Positions 35,896 to 43,936 of a DNA stretch of 43,936 bases are shown piece by piece; within the stretch, counting starts at the first letter, position 1; the number at the start of each line of letters is the position of its first letter. Below the pieces are notes generated by a model. It was not told where the DNA came from. It did not search any database and worked only from the letters and a program-made list of their open reading frames with translations. Source of the stretch: an uncultured Desulfovibrio sp. (lineage in GTDB: Bacteria > Desulfobacterota > Desulfovibrionia > Desulfovibrionales > Desulfovibrionaceae); the NCBI GenBank assembly GCA_900547595.1, contig URHE01000008.1:1-43936 (forward strand). The letters run 5' to 3'. Both the position numbers and the translations under genes were made by a program.

Positions 35896-36138
35896 ATGAC
35901 GCGTCATGATCTGCCGGATATGGTTGTTGAAGCACTGACGGCCATGGGTGGTGCAGGCCGCATTGTCCAGATATGCAAATATATCTGGGAGCACCACAAG
36001 GATGCGCTCAGCAGATCGGGCGATCTGTTTTACACTTGGCAATATGACGTTCGCTGGGCGGGACAGTACCTCAGAGACAGCGGGATGCTGGAAAAGTCTC
36101 GTTCTGATCATGTGTGGCGACTCAGAGAGCAAAAATAG
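35896..36138 (+). CDS. Small winged-helix protein (Mrr-N/HARE-like)
   Basis: An 80-residue protein starting at ATG 35896, with GAGGAGG upstream. It is mostly one domain: LPDMVVEALTAMGGAGRIVQ, then YIWEHHKDALSRSGDLFYTW, then VRWAGQYLRDSGMLEKS and VWRL at the end. This fits the winged-helix domain found at the N-terminus of Mrr-like restriction enzymes and in HARE-type domains, here with no nuclease part. It is 100 bases downstream of tRNA-Ser, a common integration site. It may bind DNA; its target is unknown. Confidence 0.62.
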   Translation: MTRHDLPDMVVEALTAMGGAGRIVQICKYIWEHHKDALSRSGDLFYTWQYDVRWAGQYLRDSGMLEKSRSDHVWRLREQK

Positions 36139-36456
36139 CTGTTTATCCGCCTACCGGAGTGCCAATGGTGGAGTTCTCGGACATGACCCCGTCAGGGATG
36201 CCCCCGGAAGGAAACGGCCCCTGTTATAACGTTCTTGTCAGGCACGGCACGCGTCATTGCGCATGTTGAAGTTGCTTAACGTGTGGGACTGTCCGGGGCG
36301 TCCGTAGCCTTCGGCGGTGAGGATACCTGAATTTTGACCACGGGAGGCGCAGCAGGATTTCCTGCACGCTTTTGGTAGTGTTCTCTCGTGGCCTTGACGG
36401 CTTCCTCGCCTTCCGCGGACACAGCGTTATCCCCCTGAACAGTCAATGGAGGACGC
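36139..36456. other. Gap with no supported gene
   Basis: These 318 bases lie between the small winged-helix gene and the 110-residue gene. A minus-strand 60-codon frame (36276-36458) reads without stops but has no ribosome site and overlaps the next gene's start region. No clear promoter or terminator was found. Confidence 0.35.
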
Positions 36457-36789
36457 ATGGAAGTCTGTATTGGTGAGGTACACGGCAGGCCCGTCATGCT
36501 GGAGGTGCGCGACGGCATTGCTTACATCGACGGGGTGCCCGAGCCCATCAAGAATCTTGATGAAGAGGAACTCAGGGATTTTCAGGCCACGCTGGACGCC
36601 CTGCCCCGGCATGATGCGGAGGGCCATGCGGCGCTGGTCAACGCGCGCCGGGCGGCCTTCATCGCCGCCCTGCTGGGCAGGGCCGTGGGCGACGACTGCG
36701 TGGGGCGCCTGACTGACATCCTGGACCATGTCCACTATGAAGTGCTGAAATATCTGGGCGAGACCGGCGAGGAAGAGGACTGTGGATAG
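36457..36789 (+). CDS. Unknown 110-residue acidic protein
   Basis: A 110-residue soluble, acidic protein (MEVCIGEVHGRPVMLEVRDG at the start; EETGEEED-like end). No signal, no membrane helix and no catalytic motif is visible. GGAGG lies a few bases before ATG 36457. It is predicted mostly helical, with Leu/Ala-rich segments (LVNARRAAFIAALLGRAV). I do not recognise the family. It precedes the tRNA-Met gene by 76 bases and may share its upstream region. Confidence 0.6.
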   Translation: MEVCIGEVHGRPVMLEVRDGIAYIDGVPEPIKNLDEEELRDFQATLDALPRHDAEGHAALVNARRAAFIAALLGRAVGDDCVGRLTDILDHVHYEVLKYLGETGEEEDCG

Positions 36790-36865
36790 CCGGGCCTTTT
36801 CCCCGTCGGGGGGCGTGTCCCAGGCCGGCCTTGACAGCGGGCACGCCGCGCCGTAAGGAACTGCG

Positions 36866-36941
36866 GGGCCTATAGCTCAGTTGGCAGAGCCTCCGGCTCA
36901 TAACCGGCAGGTCCCAGGTTCGAGTCCTGGTGGGCCCACCA
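36866..36941 (+). tRNA. tRNA-Met(CAT)
   Basis: Cloverleaf with acceptor GGGCCTA/TGGGCCC (one G-T wobble), D arm GCTCAGTTGGCAGAGC, anticodon loop CTCATAA giving CAT, T arm CCAGG-TTCGAGT-CCTGG and encoded CCA (36939-36941). The T27/C43 pair is mismatched. The body fits elongator tRNA-Met, but tRNA-Ile(CAT) cannot be ruled out from sequence alone. Confidence 0.9.
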
Positions 36942-36949
36942 TGAGCGAC

Positions 36950-36993
36950 ACGCCGGAGTTCGCGGACGATCCCGCGGGCTCCGGCGTTTTTTT
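36950..36993 (+). terminator. Intrinsic terminator after tRNA-Met
   Basis: ACGCCGGAG (36950-36958) pairs with CTCCGGCGT (36979-36987), followed by seven T residues. It ends the tRNA transcript and separates it from the convergent rlmN gene. Confidence 0.8.
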
Positions 36994-37025
36994 GCCTGTT
37001 GGGCGTGTCCTGTCAGGGCGCGCGC

Positions 37026-38114
37026 TCAGGCGGCGGGGCCGGCGGCATGCGCGGCGCGCAGCTGACCGCAGGCCGCCGCGATGTCCTGCCCCTTGCTCTT
37101 GCGGACAATGGCCGTGATGTTGCGCTCCCAGAGCGCGCGCTCGAAGGCGAGGACACGTTCCTCGGAGGGGGCCTGCCAGGGGGAGCCGTCCCAGGGATTG
37201 AAGACGATGAGGTTGAGCTTGCCGCGCACGCGGGACACCAGGCGCGCCAGTTCGGCCGCGTGTTCCGGGCTGTCGTTGACGCCGCCGAGCAGGAGATACT
37301 CGAAGGTGATGCGTTCGCGCGTCTTGAGCGGATAGGCGGCCAGCGCGGCCAGAAGTTCGTCCAGCGGCCAGCGCGCGGCCCTGGGCATGATGCGCTGGCG
37401 CAGGGCCTGATTGGGCGCGTGCAGCGAGACCGCCAGATAGGCGAGCCCGCTTTCGCCCAGCTCGCGCAGGCCGTCGCGGATGCCGCAGGTGGAGACGGTG
37501 ATGCGCCGCGGGGAAAAGTTCAGGCCCCGGTCGTCATTGAGGCTTTCCAGCGCGTCCCTGACCGCGCGCCAGTTGAGCAGGGGCTCGCCCATGCCCATGA
37601 ATACCAGGTTGCGCAGCACGGGCCAGTCCGGGCGCGTGTCGCCCAGATGTTCGCGCGCCACCAGGATCTGCCCGAGGATCTCGCCCATGCCGAGGTTGCG
37701 CGCAAAGCCCATTTTGCCCGTGGCGCAAAAGGTGCAGCCCATGGCGCAGCCCACCTGGGAGGAAAGGCACTGGCTCCAGCGGCGGCTGCCGTCGCGCGCT
37801 TCGGAGGGGATGAGGACGCTCTCCACCAGCGCGCCGTCCTCCATGCGCAGGAGGAACTTGACCGTGCCGTCGCGGCTTTCCTGCGTCCGCGCCACTTCGG
37901 GCCACTGGATGCGCGCGCGCTGCGCGAGGCGCTCGCGGCAGGCGCGCGAGATGTCGCTCATGCCCTCGAAGTCGCGGGCCATCTTGCGCCACAGCCATTG
38001 CCAGAGCTGGACAGCCCGGAATTTCGGCTCGTTGAGCTCATCGCGCATCCAGTCGATGAGCGCGGGCAGCGTGAAGTCCAGAAGATTGACACGTTCGTCG
38101 GGAGAAGGGCACAT
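37026..38114 (-). CDS. rlmN: 23S rRNA/tRNA adenine-C2 methyltransferase RlmN
   Basis: A 362-residue radical SAM methyltransferase that methylates C2 of A2503 in 23S rRNA and A37 of some tRNAs. The cluster motif is GCAMGCTFC (CxxxCxxC), followed by VFMGMGEPLLNW, TVSTCGIRDG with a catalytic Cys, and HAPNQALR. The N-terminus contains RAVQLWQWLWRK typical of RlmN. Start 38114 fits the family; the ribosome site is weak. Convergent with tRNA-Met and separated by a terminator. Confidence 0.95.
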   Translation of the reverse strand: MCPSPDERVNLLDFTLPALIDWMRDELNEPKFRAVQLWQWLWRKMARDFEGMSDISRACRERLAQRARIQWPEVARTQESRDGTVKFLLRMEDGALVESVLIPSEARDGSRRWSQCLSSQVGCAMGCTFCATGKMGFARNLGMGEILGQILVAREHLGDTRPDWPVLRNLVFMGMGEPLLNWRAVRDALESLNDDRGLNFSPRRITVSTCGIRDGLRELGESGLAYLAVSLHAPNQALRQRIMPRAARWPLDELLAALAAYPLKTRERITFEYLLLGGVNDSPEHAAELARLVSRVRGKLNLIVFNPWDGSPWQAPSEERVLAFERALWERNITAIVRKSKGQDIAAACGQLRAAHAAGPAA

Positions 38115-38231
38115 GGCCCGGTTTAAGCATCCGGCGCCGGGCTTGTCAAATATACCGGTGGGCGGCGCGGGGCCGGGGCACGGAAAAAGGGGCCGCCGCA
38201 TCCCCCATCCCGCGGGGCTGCCGCCACTGAC

Positions 38232-38260
38232 TTTACAGGGCGTGAGTTTTCCGGTATGGA
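38232..38260 (+). promoter_or_regulatory. Sigma70-like promoter for panC-metK
   Basis: TTTACA and TATGGA are spaced by 17 bases, ending 34 bases before the panC start at 38295. Confidence 0.45.
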
Positions 38261-38294
38261 AGAGTTCCCGCAACCTATATCACCATAGCTTGAT

Positions 38295-39143
38295 ATGCAG
38301 ATATTTACCGACCCCCAAGCATTGGCGGCCCAGTGCAGGGCCTGGCACGCCGCCGGCGAGGATATCGCCCTGGTGCCGACCATGGGCTATTACCATGCCG
38401 GGCATGAGGACCTCATGGCCCATGCGCGCGGCCTTGCCAAACGTCTGGTGGTGAGCCTGTTCGTCAATCCCGCGCAGTTCGGGCCCAACGAGGACCTGGA
38501 AGCCTATCCCCGCGATGCCGCGCGGGACAGCGCCATCGCGGAGGCCCGAGGCGCGGACGCGCTCTTCATGCCCGAGCCGGGCGCCATGTACGCGCCGGAC
38601 CACGCCACCTGGGTCGAAGTGCCGCAGCTGGCACGGGGGCTGTGCGGCGCGAGCCGTCCCATCCATTTCCGGGGCGTCTGCACGGTGGTGCTCAAGCTCT
38701 TTCTGCTCACCGGCGCGGATGTGGCCGTATTCGGCCAGAAGGACTGGCAGCAGCAGGCCATTATCCGGCGCATGGTGCGCGACCTCAATGTGCCCACGCG
38801 CATCGTGGCCCGGCCCACCACGCGCGAGGCGGACGGCCTGGCCATGTCCTCACGCAATGTCTATCTCACGCCGGGCGAGCGCGCCGTGGCCCCGCAGATC
38901 CGCGCGGCCCTGCTGGCGGCCCGTGACGCCGTGGCCGCGGGCGAGACGGACGCCGGCCGCCTCAAGGCGCTGGTGCTGGCCCGCTGGGCGGCGCATCTGC
39001 CCGGCGGCGAACCCGATTATCTGGAGATCGTCCATCCCGAATCGCTGGAGCCGCTCGCGGCGGTGGACGGCCCGGCGCTCATGGCCTGCGCCGTCCGTCT
39101 CGGCAAGGCGCGGCTCATCGACAACATCCTGCTCCGCTCCTGA
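38295..39143 (+). CDS. panC: Pantoate-beta-alanine ligase
   Basis: A 282-residue nucleotidyltransferase-superfamily enzyme that joins pantoate and beta-alanine with ATP in coenzyme A synthesis. The HxGH motif is PTMGYYHAGHEDLM near 28-41, then VSLFVNPAQFGPNEDLEAYPRD and FGQKDWQQQ binding pantoate and ATP, and ADGLAMSSRNVYLTP with the KMSKS-like loop. The start at 38295 matches the family. metK follows after 30 bases. Confidence 0.95.
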   Translation: MQIFTDPQALAAQCRAWHAAGEDIALVPTMGYYHAGHEDLMAHARGLAKRLVVSLFVNPAQFGPNEDLEAYPRDAARDSAIAEARGADALFMPEPGAMYAPDHATWVEVPQLARGLCGASRPIHFRGVCTVVLKLFLLTGADVAVFGQKDWQQQAIIRRMVRDLNVPTRIVARPTTREADGLAMSSRNVYLTPGERAVAPQIRAALLAARDAVAAGETDAGRLKALVLARWAAHLPGGEPDYLEIVHPESLEPLAAVDGPALMACAVRLGKARLIDNILLRS

Positions 39144-39173
39144 ACACACGGCGGCAACGCAAAGGGGAACGCC

Positions 39174-40346
<1,173 letters not shown>

Positions 40347-40372
40347 CGCGCCTGCATAGTTGCCATTTTGAC

Positions 40373-40413
40373 GGGCAGGAAACTCTTTCCGGGGTTTTCT
40401 GCCCTCTTTTTTG
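40373..40413 (+). terminator. Intrinsic terminator of metK
   Basis: GGGCAGGAAA (40373-40382) pairs with TTTTCTGCCC (40395-40404) with one mismatch, followed by TCTTTTTTG. Confidence 0.72.
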
Positions 40414-40495
40414 TCTGTATGTTTACCTGTGAATTCCGGCTACAGGCTATTGCCCGCCTTACATTCCTGCAAAAACGCCCCATTGTCTTCACGAG

Positions 40496-40524
40496 TTGCA
40501 AGCTGCCCCGCCCTTGCCTATACT
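40496..40524 (+). promoter_or_regulatory. Sigma70-like promoter for aroC operon
   Basis: TTGCAA and TATACT are spaced by 17 bases. The leader to the aroC start at 40683 would be about 150 bases. Confidence 0.5.
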
Positions 40525-40682
40525 GACGCACTTGACCGCGCCACTCAGGCGCGGCATCTGGCCAGTTTCGCCCTGAAACTGACGGGGCTGCGCGAGCGGA
40601 CGCCCGCACGCAGGCGCAAGGCAATGCGCTGGCAAAAGCCCACATGAGCGTCTTAAATTGTATAGTGAAGGCGAGGTAGCAT

Positions 40683-41780
40683 ATGGCTGGCAATACATTC
40701 GGACAGGCCCTGCGGCTGACGACATTCGGCGAATCCCACGGCGTGGGCCTTGGCGGCATCATTGACGGTTGCCCGGCGGGTCTGGCGCTGACAGAGGCCG
40801 ATATTCAGGCCGAGCTTGACCGCCGCAAACCCGGTCAGGGGCCCACTGCCACCAAGCGCAAGGAATCGGACACGGTTCGCCTGCTCTCCGGTGTGTATGA
40901 GGGTGTCACCACGGGCACGTCCATTGCCTTCTACATCGCCAACGAAGACCAGCGCTCGCACGACTACGGCAATCTGGCCGAAGTTTTCCGCCCTGGGCAC
41001 GCGGACTGGGGATATTTTCAGAAGTACAACGGCATTCGCGACCATCGGGGCGGCGGACGCTCCTCAGGGCGCGAAACCGCGGCCCGCGTGGCTGGCGGCG
41101 TCATTGCCCGCAAGATTCTTGAACGCCGCGGCGTAAAGATCATGGCCGCCTGCGTTGAGCTGGGCGGCACCGCCGTGCAGGACTGGGCAACCCTTGATCT
41201 GGACAATGCCCGCAATCGCCCCTATTGCGCCGCCACCGAAGCCATGCCCTCCCTGTGGGATCAGGTGGTGCTGGCCGCCCGCAAAGCGGGCGACACCCTG
41301 GGTGGTATTGTACGCATCGAGGCGCGCAACGTGCCCGCAGGCCTTGGCGAACCCGTATTTGACAAGCTGGAGGCCGTGCTGGCCCACGCCATCATGAGCA
41401 TTGGCGCGGTCAAAGGATTTTCTGTGGGCGAAGGTTTTGGCGCAGCCAAACTGCACGGCTCGCAGAACAACGACCCCCTGCTCCCCGCCGACCCGGCGCA
41501 GCCCGGCAAGGGCAGCTTCGCCTCCAACCACGCCGGGGGCATATTGGGCGGTATTTCCAGCGGGCAGACCATTGTCATGCACGCTGCGGTCAAGCCCATC
41601 GCATCCATAGCCGTTACCCAGCAGACAGTGGACAAGGAGGGCAATGCCGCCTCCGTACTCATTGGCGGGCGGCACGACCTTTCTGCCATCCCGCGCGTTG
41701 TGCCGGTTATGGAAGCCATGACGGCTCTGGCCCTTGCCGACGCCCTGCTGCTCCAGCAGCGTATGGGGCTGGGCCTGTGA
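40683..41780 (+). CDS. aroC: Chorismate synthase
   Basis: A 365-residue FMN-dependent lyase that makes chorismate, the last shikimate step. It opens with GNTFGQALRLTTFGESHGVG and contains the family motifs RRKPGQG, HDYGNLAEVFRPGHADW and GRSSGRETAARVAGG. GAGG lies 7 bases before ATG 40683. The stop overlaps the GTG start of the next gene, so the unit is coupled. Confidence 0.96.
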   Translation: MAGNTFGQALRLTTFGESHGVGLGGIIDGCPAGLALTEADIQAELDRRKPGQGPTATKRKESDTVRLLSGVYEGVTTGTSIAFYIANEDQRSHDYGNLAEVFRPGHADWGYFQKYNGIRDHRGGGRSSGRETAARVAGGVIARKILERRGVKIMAACVELGGTAVQDWATLDLDNARNRPYCAATEAMPSLWDQVVLAARKAGDTLGGIVRIEARNVPAGLGEPVFDKLEAVLAHAIMSIGAVKGFSVGEGFGAAKLHGSQNNDPLLPADPAQPGKGSFASNHAGGILGGISSGQTIVMHAAVKPIASIAVTQQTVDKEGNAASVLIGGRHDLSAIPRVVPVMEAMTALALADALLLQQRMGLGL

Positions 41781-42088
41781 GCAACAGGATGGACGCCCGT
41801 GCCCTGAGGGGCCTGCGCTCCGTTGGCCCCGCGGCACTTGAAGACCTGCGCCTGCTTGGCGTAACCGACATTTGCGACCTTGCGGGGCGCGACCCGCTGG
41901 CCCTGTATGATGAACTGTGCCGCATCAAAGGCCAGAAAATTGATATCTGCTGCCTTGATGTTTTCAACTGCGCCGTGGCCCAGGCAAAGAATCCGGAACT
42001 TCCTGCCGATCAACGCAACTGGTTCTGGTGGTCGCGACAGCGCAAGGCTGCAACAAGCCCAAGGATTGCTGACAAGGCGAGTGCATGA
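41777..42088 (+). CDS. Cdd1-type helix-hairpin-helix protein
   Basis: A 103-residue protein matching the pathogenicity-locus/Cdd1 helix-hairpin-helix family (PF11731): GLRSVGPAALEDLRLLGVTD, LAGRDPLALYDELCRIKGQK, DVFNCAVAQAK and the basic WFWWSRQRK end. HhH proteins bind DNA without sequence specificity; members of this family have no defined job. GTG 41777 overlaps the aroC stop and is favoured by coupling; ATG 41789 is the alternative. The stop overlaps recD2 (ATGA), suggesting a functional link with that helicase. Confidence 0.75.
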   Translation: MSNRMDARALRGLRSVGPAALEDLRLLGVTDICDLAGRDPLALYDELCRIKGQKIDICCLDVFNCAVAQAKNPELPADQRNWFWWSRQRKAATSPRIADKASA

Positions 42089-43936
42089 GCAACCTGCCCC
42101 TTTTACAAGACCCCGATTCCGTTGAACTCACCGGCACGGTGGAGCGCGTAGTCTTTCATAATGAAGAAAACGGCTACACCGTCCTGCGCCTGTTGCCCGC
42201 CAGTGTAAACAGCGGCAGCGGCAACGCTGGCCTCACCCGCCCGCGCGACCCTGTTTCGTGCATCGGACACATGGTCAATCCGCAGGCGGGCGTACAGCTC
42301 AAGGTATCAGGCCGTTGGGTCAACAATCCCAAATTTGGCCGTCAGATCGAATTTCAGAACGCCGATGAAATGTTGCCCGCCACCAGCGAGGGCATCCGCC
42401 TGTATCTCGCCTCCGGCCTCATCAAGGGTGTTGGCGAAGAAATGGCCGGGCGCATAGTCGAGGCCTTTGGCACGGATACCATACGTATTCTTGATGAAGA
42501 GCCAGAGCGCCTGCTCAAGGTGCGCGGCGTGGGCAGCAAGAGCCTTGACCGCATCCGCACCTCCTGGGCCGAACATCGGGGCATGCGCGACCTGTTGCTC
42601 TTTTTGCAGCCCCACGGCATCACGCCAGCTTACGCTGTGCGCATCTACCGCGCCTACGGCGCGGAGGCGCTCGCCATTGTGCGCGAAAATCCCTATCGGC
42701 TCGCAATGGACATACACGGCATTGGCTTTGTCACCGCAGACGCAGCCGCCAGCAAACTGGGCTTTGAGCACGACAATCCTCTGCGGGTTCAGGCTGGCAC
42801 CCTTTATGTGCTGCAAAAGGCCACGGACGATGGCAACGTCTATTTGCCGCAGGCGGAGCTGACCGAGGCGGTCTGCGCCCAGATTGGCGTAGACGAAGGC
42901 CTTGTGGAAGATGCCCTCTTCACGCTCGAAGCTGACGAACGCATCGTGCGCGAAGAGCTGGACATGCCCGATGCCCCCGGCGAAATTGGCGTGTACATGC
43001 GGCGCTACCACCACTGCGAGTCCAAAACCGCCTTCTACATCCAGCGGCTCTTGCGCTCGCCCAAATCCGTGCGCTTTGAAAAGCCGGATGCGCTGGTGGA
43101 CAAGGTTGTGGGCGAACTGAACATTTCCTTGGCGGCAGAGCAGCTTGAGGCCGTGCGCACCGCCGCCCGCAGCAAGATGATGGTGCTCACCGGCGGCCCC
43201 GGCACAGGCAAGACCACCATCATCAACGCCATCATCAAACTTTTTGGCGAGGTGCGCGCCCGCATATTGCTGGCAGCCCCCACAGGCCGCGCCGCCAAGC
43301 GCATGTCCGAAACATCGGGGCGCGAATCGCGCACCATTCACCGCCTGCTTGAATACAGCCCCAAGGAAGACGGCTTTGCCCGCAATGAGGACAATCCCCT
43401 CGCCTGCGGCCTCCTTGTGGTGGATGAAGCCTCCATGATGGACACTCTGCTGTTCTACCACCTGCTCAAGGCCGTGCCGCTGGGCGCAACCCTTGTGCTG
43501 GTGGGCGATGTGCACCAGTTGCCCTCGGTAGGCCCGGGCAACGTGCTTGCAGATATTATCCGCTCCGGCGTTGTGCCTGTGGTGGAACTGACCGAAATTT
43601 TCCGTCAGTCGGCAGAGAGCGAAATCATCTGCAACGCCCACCTCATCAACAAGGGCGAGGTGCCTTCGCTGGAATCCAGCAAGGACAGGCTTTCGGATTT
43701 TTATTTTATCCACCAGAACGATCCCGAAAAGGCCGCCGAGCTTATCGTTGACCTTGTGCGCAACCATATACCGCGTCGTTTCGGTTTTGATTCCGTGGAC
43801 GATATTCAGGTGCTCACGCCCATGCATAAGGGCGCTGTGGGTGCTGGCCGCATGAATGCTTGTCTTCAGGAAGCGCTGAACCCTCATGGCGTGGAAGTGC
43901 GCCGTGGCGACCGTTGCTTTCGCCTGCACGACAAGG
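42085..43936 (+). CDS. recD2: RecD-like ATP-dependent DNA helicase (RecD2), partial
   Basis: At least 617 residues, cut by the right edge. An N-terminal OB-like segment (SVELTGTVERVVFHNEENGY) and HhH-like repeats (LIKGVGEEMAGRI, LLKVRGVGSKSLDRI) lead into the SF1 motor: Walker A LTGGPGTGKTTII, the motif AAPTGRAAKRMSE, Walker B VVDEASMMD, VGDVHQLPSVGPG and TEIFRQS. RecD2 is a 5'-3' helicase in repair, found in genomes without RecBC-type RecD. ATG 42085 overlaps the previous stop. The C-terminal motifs V and VI are not visible. Confidence 0.93.
   Translation, partial: MSNLPLLQDPDSVELTGTVERVVFHNEENGYTVLRLLPASVNSGSGNAGLTRPRDPVSCIGHMVNPQAGVQLKVSGRWVNNPKFGRQIEFQNADEMLPATSEGIRLYLASGLIKGVGEEMAGRIVEAFGTDTIRILDEEPERLLKVRGVGSKSLDRIRTSWAEHRGMRDLLLFLQPHGITPAYAVRIYRAYGAEALAIVRENPYRLAMDIHGIGFVTADAAASKLGFEHDNPLRVQAGTLYVLQKATDDGNVYLPQAELTEAVCAQIGVDEGLVEDALFTLEADERIVREELDMPDAPGEIGVYMRRYHHCESKTAFYIQRLLRSPKSVRFEKPDALVDKVVGELNISLAAEQLEAVRTAARSKMMVLTGGPGTGKTTIINAIIKLFGEVRARILLAAPTGRAAKRMSETSGRESRTIHRLLEYSPKEDGFARNEDNPLACGLLVVDEASMMDTLLFYHLLKAVPLGATLVLVGDVHQLPSVGPGNVLADIIRSGVVPVVELTEIFRQSAESEIICNAHLINKGEVPSLESSKDRLSDFYFIHQNDPEKAAELIVDLVRNHIPRRFGFDSVDDIQVLTPMHKGAVGAGRMNACLQEALNPHGVEVRRGDRCFRLHDK

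Larger units (their letters stand above)
40347..40682. other. Gap with metK terminator and aroC promoter
   Basis: No gene is supported in these 336 bases. They carry an intrinsic terminator (40373-40413) and a promoter (40496-40524). Composition and codon style change slightly beyond here. Confidence 0.5.

Noticed and set aside
36276..36458. A 60-residue minus-strand frame in the gap before the 110-residue gene
   Set aside because: It lacks a ribosome site and overlaps the start of a better-supported gene; the composition gives no family match.

Overview
The window looks like a chromosomal segment of a GC-rich, diderm (LPS-bearing) anaerobe. Family resemblance of many proteins and the gene style point to Desulfovibrionaceae; this is inference from recalled family patterns, not a database match. 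It combines housekeeping genes with a large surface-glycan locus. No phage, transposase, integrase or CRISPR array is visible.

Region 1 (1-17452) is a surface-polysaccharide locus on the + strand. It opens with a partial unknown gene and a WbpP-type UDP-HexNAc 4-epimerase. A compact module follows: nucleotidyltransferase-like protein, HPr-kinase-like protein and PqqD-like protein. Then come a run of glycosyltransferases (three GT2, one GT4, one GT9), a methyltransferase, a radical SAM enzyme, an MsbA/PglK-type ABC exporter, another GT2 and another GT4, and finally a Fur-family regulator. The block from about 4560 to 9900 is strikingly AT-rich against GC-rich flanks and grades back by about 12950, which suggests a horizontally acquired glycan island inside a resident locus.

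Region 2 (17453-26181) holds a Fur-box-preceded Cys-rich membrane peptide, a Dabb protein and typA on the - strand, then a + strand operon. That operon is kdnB, a WcbI-like acyltransferase, kdnA, a cytidylyltransferase/PseG-like fusion and an SpsF-like cytidylyltransferase. KdnA and KdnB are the known enzymes for 8-amino-3,8-dideoxy-Kdo. Their grouping with a WcbI protein and SpsF/SpsG-like proteins suggests an amino-octulosonate that is further acylated, activated and transferred. This is the best candidate in the window for an undescribed pathway.

Region 3 (26182-40346) is mostly housekeeping: a periplasmic GDPD, an EamA exporter, rlpA, pdxST, proC, a CtpA-type S41 protease, a D,D-carboxypeptidase with a very basic tail, tRNA-Ser(CGA), a small winged-helix protein, an unknown 110-residue protein, tRNA-Met(CAT), rlmN, panC and metK. 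Several good sigma70-like promoters and intrinsic terminators separate the units. A long perfect inverted repeat between the GDPD and EamA genes may be part of a dispersed repeat.

Region 4 (40347-43936) has a slightly less GC-biased style. It carries aroC, a Cdd1-type helix-hairpin-helix protein and the start of recD2, tightly overlapped as an operon and running off the right edge.
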